64,000 bases of DNA, taken from positions 62,001-126,000 of the forward strand of contig JBGCGJ010000006.1 in NCBI GenBank assembly GCA_045110675.1. Direction: 5' to 3'. This DNA is from JBALVT01 sp045110675. GTDB taxonomy: Bacteria > Pseudomonadota > Gammaproteobacteria > Pseudomonadales > Halieaceae. The stretch's first letter is position 1. Each line of letters begins with the position of its first letter. This document shows positions 18,491 through 26,141 of the stretch, piece after piece. The notes beneath the pieces are model-generated. The model was given only the letters and a program-made list of their open reading frames with translations. It was not told where the DNA came from and did no database searches. Position numbers and translations under genes: made by a program.

Positions 18491-21400
18491 GAACGTTCGA
18501 CCATAGGTGTATCGTCTTCAGACTCATTATCGAGCTCATCAGTGTTGCTCACCAGGGACTCAAGTGATTCGTCATCGTCGTCTTCATCAGAGCGCTTGCC
18601 ACCACTGGCCAAAATGGGAAGTGGGTCTATAAATCGCCACGCTGGTAAGGCACTCATCGCGGCACTTATCAACATTCCGCTTCGCGCCAACCACACGACA
18701 TACCCAACCGATATTCCAGCGGTCAACGTGACAGTTCCGCCCAACACTGTCTGATCACGGCTAACCACTGTTTGCAACTCTTCACGCATCCGATCCAGAT
18801 CATCGGTAAAGTTCTTGGAGCCAATAAACACCAGTGGATCAACAAAAGTGCTGAAGGCCGTCGTTACCGTATCGACAGGTAGTGAGACAATAATTCGCTC
18901 TAAAGCACTATCGACACGATCAGCGACTTCCCTTAGCGCAACAGCTGAAAGACCAGAGCTATCTCCAAAGAACGTTTCTATATCGCTTAGCTCTTGTTCA
19001 TCGAAGGACATTTCCGGAAAGTCCCGCTCATTGTTAACACCATCTCCGACGGGCGTTCGCAGGCCCAGACCGATCGCTCCAGGCTCAGAGTCGACATTGC
19101 CCGGATCTTCGGTCACATCATCGGCAATCGGATTATCTGGGCTAGTATCAGCGCTGAGTTCTGGCGCCAATGACTCAAACTCCTCGAAGCTGTCGGTTCG
19201 AGCTGGAACAGGGCTTGCGGCGCTCAACACTGCGCCAGAAGCACCATCGATTTCAATTTGCGGCGGTAACGGATTCACTGGAGGGGAAACCGGGGGCTCG
19301 GGTACTGGGAGAGGCTCGGGTTCTGGTTCTGGTTCCGGTACGGGCTCGGGTTCTGGCTCCGGCTCCGGCTCCGGCTCGGGTTCTGGTTCTGGCTCAGGCT
19401 CTGGTGTGGGAGCAGGAGGAGGAACTGGTACCACTGCGCCAGTCGGCACAATCGCATTGCTCACCAGGTTTTCCAATTCTCCTTGACCATCGATGTAGCT
19501 CACAGCAACACGAACGCTATTGCCCACATCACCCGAAAGCAATGCGTAGCTACTGCCTCCACCTACTGTCGCCCAACTCACGCCGCCGTCTGTGGAGCGT
19601 TCCCATACAAAACTAAAAGCGCCGAGACCGTCTTCGTCACTAATAGCGCCCGTGTTGGCAGTCACAACACTGTCTTCACTTGTACTACCCAAAACAACCG
19701 GCTGTCCCACAGGGGCATCGTTTAGGTTGGCGATAGGGCCAATGGCTGCACTGCTAAGCTGCTCGTTGTTAGAGTCTCCGTCAACATACTTGGCGACCAC
19801 AGTAATACTGGCGCCAACATCTGCCTGCAAGAGCTGGTATGTCGCGGCGCTGGCCCCGGCGATATCGACACCGTTTCGCTGCCATTGATAGTTGACGACT
19901 CCAAGGCCATCCAAATCCGCAAGAGTATTGCTAGCGGTAAGCGTTTGGTCTTCTAGCGGCGTGCCAGTAATTAGCACGGAACCGGTTGGCGGATTGTTCA
20001 CGTTAGTCACCAACGCTGTCGGCGCACTGGTGACTAACTCCAGTGTAAGTAAATCGTCTGTGTAGCTCGCAACCACAGTGATTTCGCCGCCCACATCTGC
20101 TGAAACCGTGGTGTATGTGGAACCCGTTGCACCGGCGATATCCACACCATCGCGACGCCACTGATAAGTGATTCCACCACTGAGACCGTCGGGGTCGCCT
20201 AGGGTATTTGTGACGGTTAATAAGGAACCCTCTGCCGGGTTTAGGTTGTCGATAACAACAGTGCCGGTAGGTGCATCGTTAACATTGGCCACTGGACCAA
20301 CGAGAGCGCTGCTGACCTGCTCATCGTTGCCGTCGCCATCGGTGTAGCGCGCGAGTACCGAGATATCAGTGCCGACGTCCGCTTGCACGAGGGCATAGGT
20401 CGTTCCGGTTTCGCCCGTTATATCCACACCATTGCGCTGCCATTGATAGCTAATCGGTCCCAGACCATCGGCGTCTGCCAAGGTGTTGGCGGCGCTCAAG
20501 GTTTGATTCTGGGTGGGCGTGCCAGTGATCGTTACCGACCCCGTCGGTGGATTGTTCACGTTGGTAACAAGGGCTGTAGCCGCACTGGCAACGGATTCAG
20601 GCGTCAGCAGATCGTCGGTGTAACTGGCGACCACGTTGATTGCCGTTCCTACATCGGCCAACACCGTGGTGTACGTCGACCCAGTCGCTCCACCAATATC
20701 CACCCCGTTGCGCTGCCATTGATATGTAATGGTATCGGTTAAGCCATCTTCATCCGAAAGGGAATTGGATGCCGTCAGAAGAGTGCCAACATCGGGTGAA
20801 GTATTGTCAATCACTACGCTGCCTGTCGGCAAATCGTTCAGGTTGGCGACCGGTCCCACTGCGGCACTGCTGACTTGTTCAGGGGTGCCATCACCGTCGC
20901 TGTAACTCGCCACCACAGTGATGGACGTTCCCACATCGGCTTGAGTGAGGCCATAGGATGCTCCGACTGCACCGGTGATATCGACGCCCGAACGCTGCCA
21001 CTGATAGGTAATAGTGCCCAGGCCATCGAGATCGGCGAGGGTATTCGATGCGCTAAGCATTTGGTCTTCAGTTGGAACACCCGAAATCAGCACCGCCCCT
21101 GTGGGTGGGTTATTCACATTGGTCACTAAGGCCGTGGCTGCGCTTGTGACTAATTCAACTGTTAATCGATCATCCGTGTAACTGGCGACTACCCGAATAG
21201 CGGTGCCGACATCTGCAGAAGCTGTGGTGTAAGTAGAGCCCGTAGCGCCTGCGATATCGACACCGTCACGCTGCCACTGGTAAGTGATAGTGCCACTCAA
21301 ACCGTCCGGATCTGCCAAGGTGTTAGAGGCGGTCAGCATTTGGCCTTCAGCGGGCGTTGTATCGTCAATCACGACGGTACCCGTAGGTGGGTCATTCGTG

Positions 21401-24400
21401 TTGGCGACGACAATATCGAAAGAATCACTGGCCGGGGTACCAGCTTTGCCATCTGCGGCGAATACTTCGACAGAGAGAGTACCGACATCACCGTTGAGTG
21501 GAGTGCCACTAAAAGTTCGAGTAGCCGAATCAAACGACAGCCAGGCCGGCAGGGCAGCTCCCCCATTTTGCCGGGCAGTATAAGTTAGGGTATCTCCATC
21601 GGCATCATCAAAGGTGTTGGCGGCAAAAGTAAAGCTGAAGGCAGAATCTTCAGTAGCAATTTGATTCGCTATAGCGTTAGCCAGGGTCGGGTCTGAATTG
21701 GCAGCGGTTATATTATTGCCGAGAATACTCAGCCCATTCAGATCTTGTGACAGACTGATATCAGACCCATCAAACAGTATTTGCGCATCCACATTGGTGT
21801 TTGCAACGCCGGAGTCTTGCTCCGTTGCATTTATGTTTAGTGCAACAACGTCAACGTCCTGCACTGCAACAGTCGTTTGCCCCGTAGTACCCACTGTTTG
21901 TGAACCACCGACCTGAACATTGATCAAAAGCGTTCCGGCATTTACTACAATACCACCGAGCGTCAGGTCAGCTTCCAATAATTCTAGACCTTGAATTTGT
22001 CGGCCTGAATCACTCAGAAAGTCAGTACCGAGCAACAGCTCCTGCAGTCCAGACGCATTCGTATAGGTCGCGATATTCGCATGCACAGAGCCCCCTGAAC
22101 GCGCAATGAGGTAGGTGCCTGCCTGCAGGACAGTATCGACTCCGACCGTTGTGGTTTGCTCAACAATTGAAAGTGCGTGTAAGTTTGTACCGCCAAGTGC
22201 GTCGTCCAATAAAAGTTCATATTCACCCGTGACTGGGGTGTACACAAGAACATCACGGTTGGTGACCGCAATGTTACCTCCCCCAACCGTGGGAACACTG
22301 GTTGCCTGTTGCAGGGATACCACTATTTGCCCCGCTTGCAAATTGTAGGTACCAGTAAAGCCGCCAACAAAAGTATCCACAAAGATGCTGTTGTTCACAT
22401 AGTGCAGCGCACGAACATCTTCCGCCAGAGAATACTCAACACTTATGGTGCCATCGGTAGTTGCGGTAGAACCATCACCGAGTTCAAGATTCAAGTTAGG
22501 ATTTACGAACGCAACAATGTCTTCCTTATTGAAAGATGTACCATCGTCGTCACTCGCATCCTCGTCGGTGCTGAGCAAAAGAGTGGCCAGCGGAACCGAG
22601 GGCGTAACGTCGGCAAAGCTGCTGCCAATACGGATCTCGTCAATCGCAGAATTATTGCCGCTGAAGCCACCTATAATTCCAACCTGGGTGAAAGAACCCA
22701 GATCGGCATTGGTCAACTGTGCGGTGAATGCTGAATCCGGGCTGCCTAACCCCGGTGTCGGATCGAGATAGAGAGTGACAGTATCATTGCCGGCAAAGAA
22801 CTCGATCTTGGCCACCAGCAAATAGGTTTGTGAATCAGTCGCGGCGTTGTTGATAGTGGGCGCGCCAAATGCTGATCGATTTCTGGTGATAAGAAAATCG
22901 TTATTGCTGGTCCCGATAGTCACCGTATCGCCGCCAACACCATCGCCGAATTCCAGGGAAATGCCCTCACCAAATGCAACATCTGCCTCTAGCAAAAAGC
23001 TGGCCCAAACAGTGGTTCCATCAACGCCCAGAGTGGTAGACAGGTCTCTACTTTGAGCGAACTGAACAGTGGTATTCAATTGAGCGGTGCCACCCTGAAC
23101 GGGAAGTGTTCCCGTGGGACTGATCAGGCCGGTAGCGTTTACCGAGGCGGAAGTACCCTCGGTGGTGGTCCATGGTGTTACCCAGCCGATACCGCCATTC
23201 GCGCCCTCTAATGAGAAGCCAGCATAGCTGAAGGACTCATAAGCCGCGGTCAATGTGAACAGTTCGAAGGCGCCGACGTCTGTTGCCCCCGACCGGCCAA
23301 CACCGCGTTGATCGGCGGTGGGCGCGCCCGTCGCTGTGCCCGTGTTGATTGCGTTACTGCCGACTAACAAGGCATGAGTTTGGGCCAGCCCACCATTATC
23401 AGCCAGCGGGCCCAGATTCGGGTCGCCGATGGTGTCGCCGCCGAAACCAATTGCGGTGCCGACATTTTCAACAACATTGAAGCCATCGCTGGTGAACGTG
23501 CCAAATACGTCATGGCCGCTGCCGGCAACACTAGTATTATTGGCAACAATGGTATTGCTGATGTTCAGCGTACTGCCAGTAAAGATGCCGCCGCCTTGGG
23601 TTTGGCCGGTATTGTTTGAAACGGTGACATTTTTTAGAGTGGCAGCACTTTGACTTGCCAGTCCACCACCTTCGCCTCCAGTGGCGGTATTTCCACTGAT
23701 CGTGACATTGGTAAGGGTTAGATCGCTTGCGCTACTGTTGTTGTAGACACCGCCACCGATTCCCGCGCTGTTACCGCTAATGGTGACGTTCGTCAGCGTA
23801 GAAGATCGCTGGTTGTGGAAACCTCCGCCTTCGCTCCCCGCCCCGCCGGTGGTAGTGTTTCCTGAAATCACCACGTCGGTGAAGTTACTTGCACTGCGGT
23901 TGTAGATGCCAGCTCCATCCTCAGCCATGTTGCCGCTGACAATCACTCGACTCAGGTCCAAATGGGTTGCGGCATTGCCGACCATGATTCCACCACCCAA
24001 ACCCGCGTTGCCAACACCACTTACAACACCGCCGCTCACTGTCAACTCAGACAAGCTCAGATCAGCACCGCCAGAAGCCAAATGGAAAACACGGTCGATG
24101 CCAGCGCCATCAATGATGGTTGTAGCCGCATCATCGCCCAGAATGCTAATAGATGAGGAGATATCCAGGTCGCCTTGCGCGGCGGCGTCTTCACCAGTAC
24201 CGGCTAGGCTCAACGTGTAGGTGCCTGCACCCAGGTTAATAATATCGTCGCCACCCAGGGCATTGGCCTCCATAATAGCGGCGCGCAGTGAAGTGTTCCC
24301 CGAGGCATCTTGAGCAAGACCATCTCCTGGGTTTACATCGACTGTGTCACTGCTAGTGTCCACAGTGAAGGTCGCCAGAGTCCCATCCCAATCCTGCAGC

Positions 24401-25227
24401 GCGGATGCGGCAAAGCTGCTCGCTTCTACGAAGCCCGCGTGATATTCCAAATCCCAATCGGCGTTCAAATGATCGGCACCGGTTATATCGATCGAAGCAG
24501 CTACATCTGCTCCTGTGGTGGCGGCAAGTAAATCAACAAAGGATCGGCCGGCGGCGTCAAAGGCGAGATCACAACCGTAGATGAGAAGATCTGCGCCCTC
24601 ATCCAACGCACTACCCCAGCCCAATACTTCCTGTTCATATTTAGCCCAGCTATCCTGACTCAACTCGCCGGAACCCAATTGGATTGCGCCGGCTTCGCCA
24701 TGGGCAATCAGATGAATGGCATCGATTCCACTGCGCCCGGACAGGGCATCGGAAATTTGATTTACACCGTCCGAATTTGCGTCCAGTAAAAAGACCTGAT
24801 AGTCGATGTCGGGGTTAGACTGCCGTAAGCCGTCGAGTAATGTGTCTGCATCGATGACGGCGCCATCGACAAAGATGATTTCTATTCTATGGTTGTCGGC
24901 GCTCAAGTTGTGAGGATTCATCAAAACCTCAACACCGAGCATATCCAGCGGAGCGGGCAAGGGCTCCACGATTAAACCGGTTGACTCCAACTGGCTCTCT
25001 ACACTGTGCGTGAGATTTTGCGACAACACCATCTCGTCAAAGTTTTGACGATCCAAATACAAGCCCGCTGAGAGGTGAGAGCTTTCCACAGCGGCGACAC
25101 CCAGAGGATCAGCCGACAGCAAAAGCCTGGGCTCTAAAGGTTCAAGCAGAAAAGAAGCCGCCGTCGGAGAATCCTTGCGCGGCCGTAGGGCTTTACCAAA
25201 ATTCTTTTTGTGCCTAGTTTTAGCCAC
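18487..25227 (-). CDS. Giant surface/biofilm-type repeat protein 1 (LEPR, DUF4347, beta-helix, Ig-like repeats)
   Basis: A 2246-residue protein with GTG start at 25227, overlapping the end of the HlyD-like gene by 8 bp. It has a basic N-terminus without a classical signal peptide, then LEPRLLLSADP (31-41). DUF4347 (about 115-285) holds HLIAHG (His172, His176) and YGCDLA (Cys219). A right-handed beta-helix of the CSLREA/pectate-lyase type covers about 290-655 (repeated GNTATGG, NVTISGN). A laminin-G-like domain covers about 660-880, an unassigned beta-rich part 900-1165 and a dystroglycan-type Ig domain 1185-1275. Seven Ig-like repeats (1280-1927), a Pro-Glu linker (1940-1985) and a C-terminal membrane segment (about 2168-2194) followed by DPLPILA complete it. 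Probably a c-di-GMP-linked adhesin; the exact role is unknown. Confidence 0.9.
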   Translation of the reverse strand: MAKTRHKKNFGKALRPRKDSPTAASFLLEPLEPRLLLSADPLGVAAVESSHLSAGLYLDRQNFDEMVLSQNLTHSVESQLESTGLIVEPLPAPLDMLGVEVLMNPHNLSADNHRIEIIFVDGAVIDADTLLDGLRQSNPDIDYQVFLLDANSDGVNQISDALSGRSGIDAIHLIAHGEAGAIQLGSGELSQDSWAKYEQEVLGWGSALDEGADLLIYGCDLAFDAAGRSFVDLLAATTGADVAASIDITGADHLNADWDLEYHAGFVEASSFAASALQDWDGTLATFTVDTSSDTVDVNPGDGLAQDASGNTSLRAAIMEANALGGDDIINLGAGTYTLSLAGTGEDAAAQGDLDISSSISILGDDAATTIIDGAGIDRVFHLASGGADLSLSELTVSGGVVSGVGNAGLGGGIMVGNAATHLDLSRVIVSGNMAEDGAGIYNRSASNFTDVVISGNTTTGGAGSEGGGFHNQRSSTLTNVTISGNSAGIGGGVYNNSSASDLTLTNVTISGNTATGGEGGGLASQSAATLKNVTVSNNTGQTQGGGIFTGSTLNISNTIVANNTSVAGSGHDVFGTFTSDGFNVVENVGTAIGFGGDTIGDPNLGPLADNGGLAQTHALLVGSNAINTGTATGAPTADQRGVGRSGATDVGAFELFTLTAAYESFSYAGFSLEGANGGIGWVTPWTTTEGTSASVNATGLISPTGTLPVQGGTAQLNTTVQFAQSRDLSTTLGVDGTTVWASFLLEADVAFGEGISLEFGDGVGGDTVTIGTSNNDFLITRNRSAFGAPTINNAATDSQTYLLVAKIEFFAGNDTVTLYLDPTPGLGSPDSAFTAQLTNADLGSFTQVGIIGGFSGNNSAIDEIRIGSSFADVTPSVPLATLLLSTDEDASDDDGTSFNKEDIVAFVNPNLNLELGDGSTATTDGTISVEYSLAEDVRALHYVNNSIFVDTFVGGFTGTYNLQAGQIVVSLQQATSVPTVGGGNIAVTNRDVLVYTPVTGEYELLLDDALGGTNLHALSIVEQTTTVGVDTVLQAGTYLIARSGGSVHANIATYTNASGLQELLLGTDFLSDSGRQIQGLELLEADLTLGGIVVNAGTLLINVQVGGSQTVGTTGQTTVAVQDVDVVALNINATEQDSGVANTNVDAQILFDGSDISLSQDLNGLSILGNNITAANSDPTLANAIANQIATEDSAFSFTFAANTFDDADGDTLTYTARQNGGAALPAWLSFDSATRTFSGTPLNGDVGTLSVEVFAADGKAGTPASDSFDIVVANTNDPPTGTVVIDDTTPAEGQMLTASNTLADPDGLSGTITYQWQRDGVDIAGATGSTYTTASADVGTAIRVVASYTDDRLTVELVTSAATALVTNVNNPPTGAVLISGVPTEDQMLSASNTLADLDGLGTITYQWQRSGVDITGAVGASYGLTQADVGTSITVVASYSDGDGTPEQVSSAAVGPVANLNDLPTGSVVIDNTSPDVGTLLTASNSLSDEDGLTDTITYQWQRNGVDIGGATGSTYTTVLADVGTAINVVASYTDDLLTPESVASAATALVTNVNNPPTGSVTITGTPTQNQTLSAANTLADADGLGPISYQWQRNGVDITGETGTTYALVQADVGTDISVLARYTDGDGNDEQVSSALVGPVANVNDAPTGTVVIDNLNPAEGSLLTVTNTLGDPDGLSGGITYQWRRDGVDIAGATGSTYTTVSADVGGEITVVASYTDDLLTLELVTSAPTALVTNVNNPPTGSVLITGTPLEDQTLTASNTLADLDGLGVVNYQWQRNGVDIAGASAATYQLLQADVGASITVVAKYVDGDSNNEQLSSAAIGPIANLNDAPVGQPVVLGSTSEDSVVTANTGAISDEDGLGAFSFVWERSTDGGVSWATVGGGSSYALLSGDVGNSVRVAVSYIDGQGELENLVSNAIVPTGAVVPVPPPAPTPEPEPEPEPEPEPEPEPEPEPVPEPEPEPEPLPVPEPPVSPPVNPLPPQIEIDGASGAVLSAASPVPARTDSFEEFESLAPELSADTSPDNPIADDVTEDPGNVDSEPGAIGLGLRTPVGDGVNNERDFPEMSFDEQELSDIETFFGDSSGLSAVALREVADRVDSALERIIVSLPVDTVTTAFSTFVDPLVFIGSKNFTDDLDRMREELQTVVSRDQTVLGGTVTLTAGISVGYVVWLARSGMLISAAMSALPAWRFIDPLPILASGGKRSDEDDDDESLESLVSNTDELDNESEDDTPMVERS
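19273..19410 (-). repeat. Pro-Glu hexanucleotide repeat tract in giant protein 1
   Basis: Near-perfect 6-bp units (GGYTCN on the plus strand) encode runs of Glu-Pro at residues about 1940-1985. The tract forms an extended spacer before the C-terminal module. Slippage in multiples of six would change linker length without a frameshift. Confidence 0.85.
19447..21390 (-). repeat. Seven tandem Ig-like repeats of about 93 residues in giant protein 1
   Basis: Units share NTLAD-DGLG-I-YQWQR-GVDI-GATG-TY and ADVG-I-VVASY motifs. Two subtypes alternate: B (VVID..PAEG..LTASN) and A (TGTPTEDQ.L.A.NTLADLDG), in the order B-A-B-A-B-A. They are closed by a divergent unit with VWERSTDGGVSW. The same closing unit occurs in giant protein 2. 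Confidence 0.9.
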
Positions 25228-26086
25228 TACCGCCGGCGGCGCTCACAGCACCACTCCCAAACTGGATAGAGCACTTTACGCCAGCGAGTATCTTGAAATC
25301 CGGGTTTGGCAAGCTCAGGCGCACGGAGTAAGTACCGCTGGCCGCATCTCCCACTTTTTCGATGACTGTCACCTGGGCAAGGAGCGGGCTTTGCGCTGAC
25401 TCCTGAGTATAGACCTTGGCATTCATGCCCTGCGTAATACGACCATGAAGGTCGATGGGCACCAAGGCGTCCACGGACAGAGGATTTAACTGCGCAATTC
25501 TTACAACAGGCTGGTCCTCTACATACTCTCCCGCATCTTTAAACGTTTTCAAAACAAAGCCATCGATAGGGGAGCGAATAATCTTTTGCTTTAACTGCTC
25601 CTGCGCCCGAACTAACTCCAGCTGCCGAATCTGCTTAAGGTCTTTCGCCTGCTGCAACCGCCATCTGGAAAGGCTGTGATCTCGCGAGGCCTCATCGCGT
25701 ATTTCAATCGAAACCGTTTTCTTTTCGTAAAGGGAATCCATACGATTTTTGCGACGTCGATCGTAGTCCAGATTGACCTCGCTAACTTTTATCTCGGATT
25801 CTATGCCTGCGCGAGCATCGGCAAGCGCCACCGAGGCGCTCTCTACGCCTGCTTCCAAACTAGCGACCACTTGTCCAGCTGTGACAAAGTCGCTCAGCGC
25901 GACATCCACTCTTGCGAGTACTCCGGGCACTGAACTAGCGAGATCGATCGTACGATAAGGGTTGATAGCACAATCAAGAGGGGGCAGTTGTTCGGCTGTC
26001 GCTGGGAAGACAGTGAGAGAGGTAATGGATGCGACAAAAAAACCTATTCGACTAAAGCTTTTCAGCCCAAAAACCCGCTGGGACAT
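25220..26086 (-). CDS. Periplasmic HlyD-like adaptor protein
   Basis: A 288-residue periplasmic adaptor. MSQRVFGLKSFSRIGFFVAS with TSLTVFPATA is a Sec signal peptide, cleaved probably before EQLPP. A split biotinyl/lipoyl barrel (SSVPGVLARVDVALSDFVTA...IRSPIDGFVLKTFKDAG) flanks a coiled-coil hairpin at about 85-175, followed by a beta-barrel part. Cys residues near both ends of the mature protein (PLDCAINP and GVKCSIQF) are shared with the paralogue at 38690. The gene overlaps the giant gene behind it (GTGGCTAA), which suggests coupled production of adaptor and substrate. No ABC partner is adjacent. Confidence 0.88.
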   Translation of the reverse strand: MSQRVFGLKSFSRIGFFVASITSLTVFPATAEQLPPLDCAINPYRTIDLASSVPGVLARVDVALSDFVTAGQVVASLEAGVESASVALADARAGIESEIKVSEVNLDYDRRRKNRMDSLYEKKTVSIEIRDEASRDHSLSRWRLQQAKDLKQIRQLELVRAQEQLKQKIIRSPIDGFVLKTFKDAGEYVEDQPVVRIAQLNPLSVDALVPIDLHGRITQGMNAKVYTQESAQSPLLAQVTVIEKVGDAASGTYSVRLSLPNPDFKILAGVKCSIQFGSGAVSAAGGSG

Positions 26087-26141
26087 GAACTTTACTAGCC
26101 TCTTTCAGTGCTATTATTGTTTAAGGGACAAGGCGTTGACA

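Noticed and set aside
18815..19486. Plus-strand open frame rich in Gly-Ser repeats (also 29833-30117)
   Set aside because: It is the antisense of the Pro-Glu repeat tract. Hexamer repeats keep all frames open; there is no ribosome binding site or family match.
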